Positions 25,426 to 34,252 of a DNA stretch of 64,000 bases are shown piece by piece (position 1 is the first letter of the stretch; the number at the start of each line of letters is the position of its first letter). The DNA is from Selenomonadaceae bacterium (GTDB lineage Bacteria; Bacillota; Negativicutes; Selenomonadales; Selenomonadaceae). The DNA is taken from NCBI GenBank assembly GCA_017484005.1, contig JAFUTY010000054.1:26222-90221 (forward strand), in the 5' to 3' direction. Position numbers and translations under genes: made by a program. Under the pieces are notes generated by a model. That model searched no databases. It had not been told where the DNA came from and worked only from the letters and a program-made list of their open reading frames with translations.

Positions 25426-27855
25426 ATGCAAGTTTCATTGAATTGGCTGCGAGATTATATTGATATCGATTGTTCGGCTGAAGAATTGGCTGAGAAATTG
25501 ACGATGGCTGGAATTCCTGTCGAAAATTTGATTCGCGAGGATGCAGGGCTCGAGAAAGTCATTACTGGTCGCGTTGAAAAAATGGAAAAACATCCAGATT
25601 CAGATCATATGTGGATCTGTCAAATGAATGTTGGAAAATTTTCCGAGAATTTAGTTCAAATCGTGACAGGTGCGCAAAATGTTCATGAGGGCGATATCGT
25701 CCCAGTCGCGATGGTTGGCGCGGATCTTCCATGCGGCAAAAAGATTTCGAAGGGAAAATTGCGCGGTGTTGCATCGAATGGAATGCTCTGTTCGCCGGAT
25801 GAATTGAATGTTGAAGGCGGGCATGATGGAATTTTGATTTTGCCTCGAGATACTGAAATCGGAATTCAAGCTGGAAAAATTCTCGGCAAAGATGATGTGA
25901 TCTTTGAATTCGAGTTGACAGCGAATCGCGGCGATTGTTTCAGTGTCGAGGGATTGATTCGCGAGATTGGAGTTTTGACTGGAAAAAATCCAAAATATCC
26001 AGATCTAAACGTCGTGGAAGATGACTCTGATTCGACGCAGGATTTGATCAAAATTGAAATTGCAGATCCAGATTTATGCTCGAGATTTTCCGCGCGCGTT
26101 TTGAAAAATGTAAAGCTCGGCGAATCTCCGGAATGGATGAAACGTCGACTCGAAGGAGCAGGAATTCGATCGATCAATAACGTTGTTGATGTGACAAATT
26201 TCGTGATGGTCGAATTAGGTCAGCCGATGCATGCTTACGATTATGATCAAATCGCTGGAAAAATTTTGACGGCTCGAAAATCAGTTAAGGGTGAGCAATT
26301 GCATACGCTCGATGATTCGAATCGATTGGCAAAAGGTGATGAATTGGTCATTGCTGATTCAGAAAAAGCGGCTGGATTGGCTGGAATCATGGGCGGCTTG
26401 GAAACTGAAATCACTGAATCGACAACGACAGTAGTTCTCGAAGCGGCAAATTTCAACAGCACATCGATTCGCCGGACTTCTAGATCTGTCGGCTTGCACT
26501 CTGAAGCATCGGGACGATTCGAGCGTGGAGTTGATATCTCGAAAACGATCAAATCTCTCGATCGCGCCGCAAAACTTCTGCAGGATATGAATGCATGCAC
26601 TGTCACTCGCGGGATTGTCGATTGTTATCCAGTCAAAAAATCTGAAACATCGATCGATTTCACTTGCGACAAGATCAATTCGCGGCTCGGAACTCAAATC
26701 GATGAATCAAAAATTATCGAGATTTTGAAATCGCTCGATTTTGTCGTTGAAAATCTCGATGAAGATGGAAGTTATCGAGCAATTGTTCCAATGCATCGAA
26801 TCAATGATGTCAAAGTTTGGGAGGATCTCTCGGAAGAAATCGCGCGAATTGTCGGTTATGATCAAATTCCCTCGACACTTCCGTTCGGCGATTCGACTCA
26901 AGGACATCAGAGCGAGCAACAGGATTTCATCGATAAAATTCGCTCGATACTCACATCGCTCGGAATGTGCGAAGAGTTGTCATTTGGATTCACAAATCCC
27001 GAGACGCTCGATAAATTGCAAGTCCCAGGCGATTCATATTTGAGAAATGCAATTCCAATTATGAATCCGTTGACAGATGAATTTCCACTCGTCAGAACGA
27101 CTTTGCTCGGTGGAATTTTGGAAAATGCATCTCGAAATTTCTCCCGCAAAAATGAGGACGTCAGATTGTTCGAAGTCGCACCAGTCTTTCATCCAAAATC
27201 TTTGCCGATAACTGAATTGCCTCGTGAGATTTGGAAACTGGCGGGAATTTTATTCGGTCGCCGCGATAGAGTTGCATGGAATTCGTCGAAAGATGAACTC
27301 GATTTCTTCGATGCAAAGGGAATCGTCGAAGAACTTTTATCGCAGCTCTCGATTTCAAATTATCAAGTCGAGCGTGGAGATCATTTTGCACTTCATCCAG
27401 GCCGCACAGCATTTTTCAAAAAAGGGCGAGAAATTATCGCGACAGTCGGCGAAGTTCATCCAAATGTTTTGAAGTCGTTCGGAATTTCAAAGCGAGCATT
27501 CATCTTCGAAATGGATATCGAGATTTTGCGCAAATACATCGGCAAGAATTTCAAATATGAATCGCTCCCGAAATTCCCAGGCATCGTTCGAGATATCGCG
27601 ATGCTTGTCGATGAAAATATTCCTGCGCTTGAAATTGAACAGATCATTTCGAAAAACGGCGGAAAATTTTTCCAAGAAGTTACATTGTTCGATTTGTATC
27701 AAGGCAAACAGATTTCCGAAGGCAAAAAATCGCTGGCTTTCACAATCAAATTTCAGTCGCCGGAAAAAACTCTCACAGATGAAGAAGTCGATGAATCATT
27801 CCGAAATATCCTCGCGGCAGTCGAGAAAAAATTCAACGCTGAGCTTCGCGGGTGA
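25426..27855 (+). CDS. pheT: Phenylalanyl-tRNA synthetase beta subunit
   Basis: PheT has 809 residues, the usual bacterial length. It begins with the B1 domain and inserted tRNA-binding (OB) domain (VEKMEKHPDSDHMWICQMNVG, VTGAQNVHEGD), followed by B3/B4 (editing) with ELTANRGDCFSVEGLIREI, the B5 and synthetase-like core, and the C-terminal ferredoxin-fold anticodon-binding domain (FKYESLPKFPGIVRDIAMLVDE). It pairs with PheS; the B3/B4 domain clears mischarged Tyr-tRNA. ATG 25426 follows GAGAGGGAG. Confidence 0.97.
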   Translation: MQVSLNWLRDYIDIDCSAEELAEKLTMAGIPVENLIREDAGLEKVITGRVEKMEKHPDSDHMWICQMNVGKFSENLVQIVTGAQNVHEGDIVPVAMVGADLPCGKKISKGKLRGVASNGMLCSPDELNVEGGHDGILILPRDTEIGIQAGKILGKDDVIFEFELTANRGDCFSVEGLIREIGVLTGKNPKYPDLNVVEDDSDSTQDLIKIEIADPDLCSRFSARVLKNVKLGESPEWMKRRLEGAGIRSINNVVDVTNFVMVELGQPMHAYDYDQIAGKILTARKSVKGEQLHTLDDSNRLAKGDELVIADSEKAAGLAGIMGGLETEITESTTTVVLEAANFNSTSIRRTSRSVGLHSEASGRFERGVDISKTIKSLDRAAKLLQDMNACTVTRGIVDCYPVKKSETSIDFTCDKINSRLGTQIDESKIIEILKSLDFVVENLDEDGSYRAIVPMHRINDVKVWEDLSEEIARIVGYDQIPSTLPFGDSTQGHQSEQQDFIDKIRSILTSLGMCEELSFGFTNPETLDKLQVPGDSYLRNAIPIMNPLTDEFPLVRTTLLGGILENASRNFSRKNEDVRLFEVAPVFHPKSLPITELPREIWKLAGILFGRRDRVAWNSSKDELDFFDAKGIVEELLSQLSISNYQVERGDHFALHPGRTAFFKKGREIIATVGEVHPNVLKSFGISKRAFIFEMDIEILRKYIGKNFKYESLPKFPGIVRDIAMLVDENIPALEIEQIISKNGGKFFQEVTLFDLYQGKQISEGKKSLAFTIKFQSPEKTLTDEEVDESFRNILAAVEKKFNAELRG

Positions 27856-27861
27856 GTTGAA

Positions 27862-28119
27862 ATGGCAGAGAAAAATTCAGAACGAGTGACGCTCGAAATT
27901 TATGGCGCGACATATCATCTGAAAACCAATGAGCCGGAATATTTGAAACAGCTTGCCGCAACGCTCGATAAAAAAATTCGAGACACAGCGCAGCAGTATA
28001 AATTTTTCAGCGGCGGAAATAATCAAATCGTGATGCTCGCGGCACTGCAAATTCTCGATGATTATACAAAGCTGCAGAAAGATTATGCGGAACTTGTCTC
28101 GCTCCTCGATGACAAGTGA
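27862..28119 (+). CDS. zapA: Cell division protein ZapA
   Basis: ZapA binds FtsZ and bundles its filaments at midcell. This 85-residue protein has the family order: a short beta hairpin (VTLEIYGATYHLKTN), then a long helix (PEYLKQLAATLDKKIRDTAQQY) and a coiled-coil tail (NNQIVMLAALQILDDYTKLQKDY). It starts six bases after pheT; the pheT-zapA order is common in Firmicutes. Confidence 0.92.
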   Translation: MAEKNSERVTLEIYGATYHLKTNEPEYLKQLAATLDKKIRDTAQQYKFFSGGNNQIVMLAALQILDDYTKLQKDYAELVSLLDDK

Positions 28120-28127
28120 AAAATCTG

Positions 28128-28156
28128 TTGACGATTGACGCTCCTCGAGATATATT
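28128..28156 (+). promoter_or_regulatory. Sigma-70 type promoter of tRNA-Ala
   Basis: TTGACG (28128-28133), 17-base spacer, TATATT (28151-28156). The expected transcription start is about seven bases before the tRNA. Confidence 0.85.
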
Positions 28157-28169
28157 TTGCGCGTTCCGA

Positions 28170-28245
28170 GGGGGTATAGCTCAGCTGGGAGAGCGCGACG
28201 CTGGCAGCGTTGAGGTCAGGGGTTCGAGCCCCCTTACCTCCACCA
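28170..28245 (+). tRNA. tRNA-Ala (anticodon GGC)
   Basis: The cloverleaf folds fully: acceptor GGGGGTA with TACCTCC including the G3-U70 wobble that marks alanine tRNAs, D arm GCTC/GAGC, anticodon stem CGACG/CGTTG around the loop CTGGCAG (anticodon GGC), and T arm AGGGG/CCCCT around TTCGAGC. The CCA end is encoded (28243-28245). It reads the GCC and GCU alanine codons. Confidence 0.98.
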
Positions 28246-28261
28246 AATTTTGAAAATGAAG

Positions 28262-28292
28262 ACTCCGTGACGAAGGTTGCGGAGTTTTTTTA
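28262..28292 (+). terminator. Terminator after tRNA-Ala
   Basis: ACTCCG (28262-28267) pairs with CGGAGT (28280-28285), followed by a T-run. It closes the single-tRNA transcript. Confidence 0.82.
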
Positions 28293-28344
28293 TTGTAGAA
28301 TCAAAATCAATAGAAAAATCGAGCAGAATCGAGGAGGCTGGAAG

Positions 28345-29172
28345 TTGGAAGAGAAACTGCAACTCTATGGATTCAATAATCTCACAAAATCGCTGAGTTT
28401 CAACATCTATGACATCTGTTACGCCAAATCACAGCGCGAGCAGCAGGATTACATCAAATACATCGATGAGCAGTACAATTCCGAGCGTCTCAAAAAAATT
28501 CTGTCGAAAGTCACGGAAATGATCGGTGCGCGAATTCTGCATATATCAAGCCAGGATTATGAACCTCGAGGAGCGAGCGTCACATTGTTAATCGCGGAGG
28601 AAGAAGCAGTTTCATCCGGCAAAAAAATTCCTCGGCAAAAAAATTCATCGTCGAAAAAAAATCCTCCACAAACAAAAAAAGTCGAGAGCGATACAATCGT
28701 TGCGCATCTCGACAAAAGTCATGTGACAGTTCACACTTATCCCGAGTTTCATCCGGAGACAAGCATCGCAACATTCCGCGTTGATATCGATGTTGCAACC
28801 TGCGGCGAAATCTCACCACTCCGGACGCTCGATTTTCTGATTGGGCAGTTCGATTCAGACATTATCACGATGGATTATCGCGTCAGAGGATTCACTCGCG
28901 ATGTCATGGGCAAAAAACTTTTCATGGATTCAAAAATGACATCGATTCAAGAATATATTTCGCAGCGAATCATTGAGCGTTATGACGCCGTGGATATCAA
29001 TCTATATCAGGCGAATCTCTATCACACGCGAATGTTGATCAAGGAACTCGATTTGCAGAATTATCTTTTCAACACTGATTCATACGAGCTGCCGCCCAAG
29101 ACTCGGCTCGATATTTCAGACAGCCTGCGTCGCGAAATGATCGAGATTTTTAGCGGGCGAAATATTTATTAG
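28345..29172 (+). CDS. speD: S-adenosylmethionine decarboxylase proenzyme (E. coli-type)
   Basis: SpeD makes decarboxylated SAM, the aminopropyl donor for spermidine. It is a proenzyme that cleaves itself to form a pyruvoyl group; the processing site is the Ser in DKSHVTVHTYPEFHPE, with CGEISPLRTLDFLI and MDYRVRGFTRDVMGKK further on. The start is TTG 28345, seven bases after GAGGAGG, giving 275 residues, the length of the longer E. coli class rather than the short Bacillus class. An internal Lys/Ser-rich insertion (about residues 93-112) precedes the cleavage site. No spermidine synthase gene is in the window. Confidence 0.94.
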   Translation: MEEKLQLYGFNNLTKSLSFNIYDICYAKSQREQQDYIKYIDEQYNSERLKKILSKVTEMIGARILHISSQDYEPRGASVTLLIAEEEAVSSGKKIPRQKNSSSKKNPPQTKKVESDTIVAHLDKSHVTVHTYPEFHPETSIATFRVDIDVATCGEISPLRTLDFLIGQFDSDIITMDYRVRGFTRDVMGKKLFMDSKMTSIQEYISQRIIERYDAVDINLYQANLYHTRMLIKELDLQNYLFNTDSYELPPKTRLDISDSLRREMIEIFSGRNIY

Positions 29173-29183
29173 GAGGGATTTCA

Positions 29184-29888
29184 GTGTTCAATTTCAAAAA
29201 ATGTCTCGTTGCAGCTTTCACCGTCGCAACATCAATTCTCTTTTCAGCATGCGGACAGCAGGTCGATCAAAATCAAGACGCGACATCTCAACCGGAGGCA
29301 AAAACTGAAGCATCAGTTCAAGCTCCAAGTTTCAATCCTCCAGAAGCGTTTGCAGGCAAAAAGATTCTCGTTGCATATTACTCCCGCCCCGGCGACAATT
29401 ATCAAGTCGGAGTCATTGAAGTCGGCAACACCAAAATTCTTGCAGATATGATCGCGCAGGAAATCGGTGCAGATGAATTCGAAATCAAAACCGTCAAGGA
29501 ATATCCATTCAATTACAAAGAGTGTACAGAAGTCGCGAAACAGGAGCAGGCTGATAATGCGCGTCCAGAACTCTCGACGAAAATCGAAAATTTGGCGGAT
29601 TATGATTTGATTTTCCTCGGCTATCCAATCTGGTGGGGCGATCTTCCGATGTGCGTCTACACTTTCCTCGAATCCTATGATTGGACTGGAAAAACGATCG
29701 TTCCATTCTGCACGTCAGCTGGCAATGCTATGACTGGAAAAGAGACTTCAATTCCTCAATTCGCAAAGGGAGCAACTATTCTCGCGACGGGATTAGGAAT
29801 TCAAGGTGCAAGATGTCAGGCAGATCAAGCCAGCGTTCGCAATGATGTAAAGAGCTGGCTCTCGCAAATTGGATTCGTTGCTAAGTGA
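29184..29888 (+). CDS. Flavodoxin-domain lipoprotein
   Basis: The start is GTG 29184 after AGGAGGG; the protein has 234 residues. The N-terminus is a lipoprotein signal with the lipobox LFSAC (Cys at about 23), so it is anchored on the outer face of the inner membrane or in the outer membrane. A Gln/Ala/Thr-rich linker precedes a flavodoxin domain (GKKILVAYYSRPGDNYQVG, FLGYPIWWGDLPMCVYTFLESYDW, VPFCTSAGNAM). It resembles flavodoxin_4-type proteins that act on quinones or metals. Its stop overlaps the start of a DUF4405 membrane gene, the probable electron partner. Confidence 0.9.
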   Translation: MFNFKKCLVAAFTVATSILFSACGQQVDQNQDATSQPEAKTEASVQAPSFNPPEAFAGKKILVAYYSRPGDNYQVGVIEVGNTKILADMIAQEIGADEFEIKTVKEYPFNYKECTEVAKQEQADNARPELSTKIENLADYDLIFLGYPIWWGDLPMCVYTFLESYDWTGKTIVPFCTSAGNAMTGKETSIPQFAKGATILATGLGIQGARCQADQASVRNDVKSWLSQIGFVAK

Positions 29889-30286
29889 TTCGACTGATCC
29901 TTTATTTGATTCTGATTCTGCTCACGATTTTGACAGTGAATCGAGAATCTGTCGGCGCAATTGAACATGAATATCTCGGACTTGCATTTGGAATTCTATT
30001 TCTGATTCATATGCGCGGAAAAAATCTTCGACGAATTTTTTCAACATCTCGACGGGGATTTTTCAATTTGATTTTGATTCTGTCGTTCATCGTGACGCTT
30101 GTAACTGGAATCGCAACTTCAACGACAGCAGTTAATCTCGTGACACTTCGCGGCGCAATATCGATTTACGCAATGGAGATTCATCAATATGGCGGCTATT
30201 TGACAACGATTTTGCTCGCGATTCATTTTATCGATAAAGCAAAATTGCTTCGAAATTTGATTTCATCGAAGTTTTTTGCGAAATAG
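29885..30286 (+). CDS. DUF4405-type membrane cytochrome-like protein (short form)
   Basis: This protein has 133 residues and four membrane helices. Four His residues lie at matching positions to the protein at 15643-16209 (AIEHEYLG, FLIHMRGKN, EIHQYGGYL, AIHFIDKAK), again suggesting two b-type haems. The GTG start lies in AAGTGA, overlapping the lipoprotein stop by four bases, so the two are translationally coupled. A role in passing electrons across the membrane to the outer-face flavodoxin is inferred. Confidence 0.75.
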   Translation: MIRLILYLILILLTILTVNRESVGAIEHEYLGLAFGILFLIHMRGKNLRRIFSTSRRGFFNLILILSFIVTLVTGIATSTTAVNLVTLRGAISIYAMEIHQYGGYLTTILLAIHFIDKAKLLRNLISSKFFAK

Positions 30287-30327
30287 CTGTGATTTATGCA
30301 AAAAAGTTTACATTGAAAACCTTTCGA

Positions 30328-30366
30328 AATCTCCCGGCAGTTGATAAAATTGTCGGGAGATTTTTT
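30328..30366. terminator. Bidirectional terminator
   Basis: AATCTCCCG (30328-30336) pairs with CGGGAGATT (30354-30362), followed by six T in all; the A-rich left side allows use on the minus strand too, where the Rpn tail fragment ends. Confidence 0.82.
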
Positions 30367-30592
30367 AGTTCGGATCATTCGTCATGAATTTTTTTTCGAG
30401 CTCGAGGATTCGATCAATCGAGAGTTCAGTTAATTCTTGGATCGTTTCAATGGGCATGTTCATTCGAATCAGATTAGTTGCAATGGATTCTTTTGCTTCG
30501 ATGTATCCTTCAATGCATCCCTCAATGTATCCTCTCATATATCCAAGATATTCTCGATCTTTCAATTCCATTTCATAAGTCATGAATTCCAA
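30365..30592 (-). pseudogene. Detached C-terminal tail of a second Rpn-type nuclease gene
   Basis: The 75-residue product matches the tail of the complete Rpn gene just upstream: EFMTYEMELKDREY against EFMNLEMEMINREY, then a Gly-Glu repeat stretch (YIEGCIEGYIEA) and a closing helix (IQELTELSIDRILELEKKF). No nuclease core belongs to it. The complete gene runs into the same 19-base sequence in another frame and stops there. It is best read as a leftover of a tandem duplicate joined by short-repeat recombination, though a small expressed protein cannot be excluded. Confidence 0.65.
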
Positions 30593-31479
30593 CCTCGCCG
30601 AGATTTATTCAATTCCAAAATTATTTCAGTTGGAAGTTTTGTGAGCATTTGAATCTCATCGAGAGATTTTCCCATCTGAATCATGTCAAATGCGATAGAT
30701 CTTCTCGCCTCATTTTGTCCTTCAGCTTTTCCTTCAATTTTTCCCTCGATTCGACCTTCGATTCTTCCTTCAGCTTTTCCTTCGATTCGACCTTCTTCGC
30801 GTGCTCGATATTCACGATTGATCATTTCCATTTCCAAGTTCATGAATTCCAACCTCGCTTCCTTTCCAATTTTTACATCTTGAACTGCTTCATCAATTTC
30901 TCTCGAAAATTTTCCAGACACCATTCCTCTCTCAACATAATCAATGAACTCTTTCAAATTCGAACTGATTTTTCCATGCATTCCCTTCGTATTGATGAGA
31001 AATTTTCGAACTCTCGTGTTGAATACTTGATCCGGATAATTATCATAACGCTCGCTGATACTGTAAACATAATCACCGAATCCTAAAAAATCGAAAGTGC
31101 AAATGAAAATGATGTATGAATCCCACAACATTCGATAAGGTTTTCCAGATTCCAACCGATTTTGATCGATTAAGCCTTGATAGTATCTCGTGCGCTCGGG
31201 AAGATCTTTCTCATTCGTCGTTTGCATTTCAAGATCGAATGTCCTCTGCCTGCCATGATCTTCTGCGTAAACATCGAGTCGAATCCCTCTGAAATCGCGC
31301 CGAGATTGTATAGATTTTTCGCGATCTGGATCTACTAGTTTCAAAATTTTGATCTGCAGAATCTCCTCAATAAGACGTCGACAAAGATCTGGAAATTTAT
31401 GCATTGTTTGACTAAATATAAAATTATCGCTGATTGTAAGAGATTCCCATTTTGCCTCGAGATCAATTTTCTCCCGCAT
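30580..31479 (-). CDS. Rpn-family PD-(D/E)XK nuclease / putative transposase
   Basis: This protein has 299 residues. The PD-(D/E)XK core is at about 60-90, with Asp in IRLDVYAED and the Glu-x-Gln pair in TFDLEMQTT, followed by RTRYYQGLIDQ and the YIIFICTFDFLG strand. The C-terminus is a run of short repeats (GRIEGKAEGRIEGRIEGKIE) typical of Rpn proteins, then a short helix. Rpn proteins cut DNA and promote recombination; they are often multi-copy and mobile. The last residues (KSRRGWNS) come from a shifted frame into repeated sequence, so the natural C-terminus may be lost. ATG 31479 follows GAGGTG. Confidence 0.85.
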   Translation of the reverse strand: MREKIDLEAKWESLTISDNFIFSQTMHKFPDLCRRLIEEILQIKILKLVDPDREKSIQSRRDFRGIRLDVYAEDHGRQRTFDLEMQTTNEKDLPERTRYYQGLIDQNRLESGKPYRMLWDSYIIFICTFDFLGFGDYVYSISERYDNYPDQVFNTRVRKFLINTKGMHGKISSNLKEFIDYVERGMVSGKFSREIDEAVQDVKIGKEARLEFMNLEMEMINREYRAREEGRIEGKAEGRIEGRIEGKIEGKAEGQNEARRSIAFDMIQMGKSLDEIQMLTKLPTEIILELNKSRRGWNS

Positions 31480-31542
31480 CGAATCACCTCGCTTGTCTTA
31501 TCTTCCCGAGGATTTTATCACTAACATTTTTGGAGGTGCACC

Positions 31543-32214
31543 ATGAAAATCAAACTCACTCATTCTCAAAAAGTTCGGGCGGTCGCTGTGACAATTGGAT
31601 GGTTTTTCGTCGCGCTGTCTGTTGAACTTCTTCGAATCGCAACAATGGGACTCGATCCTGCGAATGGATTCTGTATCGGTGCGGCGGAACATTTTCATGA
31701 GCCAGTGGGAACAGTTGTCATGATCATGTGCTGCATCTGGATTCTTCCAGCACTTCTATTCCAGCGAAATCTGATTGGACTCGGAACGGTTCTGATGTTT
31801 TGTCTTGGATTCGCAGTAGATTTTTGGGATTTTGCATTGCATTCGATTTTCTCGGCAGATACATTTTTGACTCTCGAAGGATCAATCGTTTTGAGATTTC
31901 TCCTATCGATTTTTGGAATTCTTGCACTTGGATTCACTGCATCATTTTATATGTCTGCAGATATGGGACTTGCGCCGTATGATGGATTGCCATTTGTCAT
32001 TGCGCGGCTTGCAAAAATCCAATTCAAATGGGCACGCATGGCTGTCGATTCAACTCATTTAGTTTTGGCAGTTCTCGTAACTTTTCCAGATGGAACGACT
32101 CTCCGATATGTAGGACTTGCGACCGTCATGCTTGCGGCAAGTCTTGGACCAATTTTCGCCTTCGTCATGGAAAATATCACTCGCCCATTTATATCAAATC
32201 TCGCGAAAGGTTAA
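31543..32214 (+). CDS. YczE/YitT-type integral membrane protein, copy 1
   Basis: This protein has 223 residues and about five membrane helices. It carries the YczE-family features FVALSVELLRIATMGLDPAN, IGLGTVLMFCLGFAVDFWD and ADMGLAPYDGLPF near residue 140. The function of the family is unknown. It starts after GGAGGTG and is followed 19 bases later by a clear paralogue; the two align along their whole length, with conserved IGLGT, MGLAPYD and GLGPI/LGPI motifs. Confidence 0.82.
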   Translation: MKIKLTHSQKVRAVAVTIGWFFVALSVELLRIATMGLDPANGFCIGAAEHFHEPVGTVVMIMCCIWILPALLFQRNLIGLGTVLMFCLGFAVDFWDFALHSIFSADTFLTLEGSIVLRFLLSIFGILALGFTASFYMSADMGLAPYDGLPFVIARLAKIQFKWARMAVDSTHLVLAVLVTFPDGTTLRYVGLATVMLAASLGPIFAFVMENITRPFISNLAKG

Positions 32215-32233
32215 TCGATTGGAGTGATTCAAT

Positions 32234-32902
32234 TTGAAAATCTCTCGATCGTATCGAGTCAAAGCGATTGTCGTGTTCGTCAGTATTTTTTTCATGGGAC
32301 TCGGAATCGCGCTGATGAGATTTTCCGCGATGGGAACTGATCCATGCAACTCTTTCAACTTTGGAATCGCCGAGCATTTTGATATTCCGCTGGGAGTTCC
32401 CGCCGCAATTCTGAATCTGATCCTGTTGATATTTTCGATTCTCTTTTATCGCGACTCAATCGGACTCGGGACGATTGTCAACATGTTCGGCTGTGGATTC
32501 GCGGCAGATTTTTGGAGAATCTTTTTCCGAGCGATCATTTCAGAAGAATCTTTCGCAATTCTCGATGATTCGATTGGACTTCGATTCATCCTCGTTTTGA
32601 TTGGAATTTCGATCCTCGGATTTTTTGCATCGTTTTATATGGCAGCGAACATGGGACTTGCGCCGTATGATGCAATGGCTTTCATCATCGAAAAGCTCGC
32701 GAAGATCAAATTTAGAAACGCTCGAATCATTGTTGACAGCACTGCATTGATTCTCGCTGTGATTGTCACGATGCCTGACGGTCGAACTCTCCAGGTTATC
32801 GGAATTGGAACGGTGATTTTAGCTCTCGGACTTGGACCAATTCTGGCTTTCATCATGGAAAATCTTGCGCGTCCATTGATTCAACGCTGGAGTCGCGGCT
32901 GA
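32234..32902 (+). CDS. YczE/YitT-type integral membrane protein, copy 2
   Basis: A 222-residue paralogue of the preceding gene, with matching motifs MGLGIALMRFSAMGTDPCN, IGLGTIVNMFGCGFAADFW and ANMGLAPYDAMAF, and a similar end (FIMENLARPLIQRW). The TTG start at 32234 follows GGAG. The tandem pair presumably arose by local duplication and may form a hetero-oligomeric membrane protein; that is inference. Confidence 0.82.
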   Translation: MKISRSYRVKAIVVFVSIFFMGLGIALMRFSAMGTDPCNSFNFGIAEHFDIPLGVPAAILNLILLIFSILFYRDSIGLGTIVNMFGCGFAADFWRIFFRAIISEESFAILDDSIGLRFILVLIGISILGFFASFYMAANMGLAPYDAMAFIIEKLAKIKFRNARIIVDSTALILAVIVTMPDGRTLQVIGIGTVILALGLGPILAFIMENLARPLIQRWSRG

Positions 32903-32935
32903 ATCTTGAAAGAAATTTGAAAATTGGAAATCGCT

Positions 32936-32964
32936 TTGCAGGATAGATTCGAGATGTGTAGAAT
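32936..32964 (+). promoter_or_regulatory. Sigma-70 type promoter for the 33000 gene
   Basis: TTGCAG (32936-32941), 17-base spacer, TAGAAT (32959-32964), about 36 bases before the next start codon, with GGGAGGAGG in between. Confidence 0.6.
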
Positions 32965-32999
32965 GTAGAAATCGAATCGCCTCGGGAGGAGGTTTCTAC

Positions 33000-33431
33000 A
33001 TGGAAAACATTTTTGAAAATATGTGGACGTCGGCAAAAATTCTATTCTACACGGCACTATTTTTGAGCATCGAAGTCATTTTCATCGATAGAGTCGTGAA
33101 TCAATTCAGCCCCGTCAAAATTCTTATCACGGAATACAGCGGCGTCGGTGGAGTTATCACTGCATTTATCGCGTGGTTTCTGCTGATTGTTGCGATTATG
33201 CGCAAATATCGCGATTATCATCGGCTCGCTGGAACAATTCTCAACATCGTCACGATTGTCTGGATTCTTGTCTGTTTTGGAAAAGGTATGTTCGATGCGT
33301 TGATTGGTGACGGCTCGAATGAATCACTCCTTCGTTTCAGTTTGAATCTAATTATGAGTTATGTCTATTATCTCGCGACGCGGCTTGCATATAAATCACT
33401 TCCGCAGCCTCGCGATGAAGATTATTACTGA
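33000..33431 (+). CDS. Small integral membrane protein of unknown function
   Basis: I do not recognise this protein of 143 residues. Four probable membrane helices occur at about 12-32, 46-66, 77-97 and 112-130. The C-terminus is charged and acidic (LPQPRDEDYY). It has a strong ribosome site (GGGAGGAGG), its own promoter and a following terminator, so it is a single-gene transcript. Confidence 0.7.
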   Translation: MENIFENMWTSAKILFYTALFLSIEVIFIDRVVNQFSPVKILITEYSGVGGVITAFIAWFLLIVAIMRKYRDYHRLAGTILNIVTIVWILVCFGKGMFDALIGDGSNESLLRFSLNLIMSYVYYLATRLAYKSLPQPRDEDYY

Positions 33432-33435
33432 ATTT

Positions 33436-33478
33436 AAAAAGATCCATCGATCCGAAATTGGTCGGTGGATCTTTTTTT
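33436..33478 (+). terminator. Terminator after the 33000 gene
   Basis: AAAAAGATCCATCGA..CC pairs with GG.TCGGTGGATCTTTTTTT; it belongs to the GATCC-core terminator group repeated in this window. Confidence 0.88.
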
Positions 33479-33551
33479 AATTCGGTTCGAGAGGATTTCA
33501 AAATTTGATCGAGAATTTTTCCATAATTCCAAAATCGAGGAGGAGTTTATC

Positions 33552-34124
33552 ATGAAAAAATCTCTCGGCGTTCATCCATTTCTATATCCAATGCCGGTTC
33601 TGATGATTGCGACTTACGGCGAAAATGAAACCGTCGACGTCATGAACATGGCGTGGGGCGGAATCTGTGCGGAGAACATGGTCGCGCTCAACATCGATGA
33701 GGATCACAAAACGACGAAAAATATCAAAAAACGCATGGCTTTCACTCTCAGCGTCGCGGATATCGAACATCTTGCGGAATCTGATTTCTTTGGAATTGCA
33801 AGCGGCAACAAAATGACTGATAAATTTTTGCGTTCGGGAATGCATGCAGTTCGAAGTTCACTCGTTGACGCACCGATTATCGAAGAATATCCATTGACTC
33901 TCGAATGTAAAGTCGTTGAAATTGGGCAGGCGATCAATGGATTTCGCGTTGTCGGCGAGATTCTCAACGTTTTAGCTGATGAAAAAATTCTCGATTCGAA
34001 AGGCAAAATTGATCCGACGCTGATTCATGCCGTCGCGTTCGATCAATTTCAAAATGGATATTACGCGCTCGGTGAAAAAGTTGGGCAGGCTTGGAATGCT
34101 GGCGTAAAATTCATGAAGAAATAA
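33552..34124 (+). CDS. Flavin reductase-like (flavoredoxin) protein
   Basis: The start is ATG 33552, after GAGGAGGAG; the protein has 190 residues. It matches the flavin reductase/flavoredoxin family: PMPVLMIATYGENETVDVMNMAWGG at the N-terminus, HKTTKNIKKRMAFTLSVADIEH, FGIASGNKMTDKF with the Gly-Lys flavin contact, and a C-terminal AFDQFQNGYYALGEKVGQAW. It is expected to bind FMN in the cytosol; its electron donor is not shown. It is a stand-alone gene between two terminators. Confidence 0.88.
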   Translation: MKKSLGVHPFLYPMPVLMIATYGENETVDVMNMAWGGICAENMVALNIDEDHKTTKNIKKRMAFTLSVADIEHLAESDFFGIASGNKMTDKFLRSGMHAVRSSLVDAPIIEEYPLTLECKVVEIGQAINGFRVVGEILNVLADEKILDSKGKIDPTLIHAVAFDQFQNGYYALGEKVGQAWNAGVKFMKK

Positions 34125-34133
34125 TCTATCAGT

Positions 34134-34176
34134 AAAGAGATCCATCGCTCGAAATTGACAGGTGGATCTCTTTTTT
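34134..34176 (+). terminator. Terminator after the flavin reductase gene
   Basis: AAAGAGATCCATC pairs with GGTGGATCTC, followed by six T. Confidence 0.87.
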
Positions 34177-34252
34177 ATTCGGAATATTTTTTCTCGAATT
34201 GAAACTGTCTCGATGATAAAATCGTAATAAAGAATTTGGAGGACGATTGATA

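Noticed and set aside
30690..30810. Short tandem repeat as a minisatellite
   Set aside because: It encodes the Gly-Glu/Ile repeats usual in Rpn proteins; the units are irregular and in frame.
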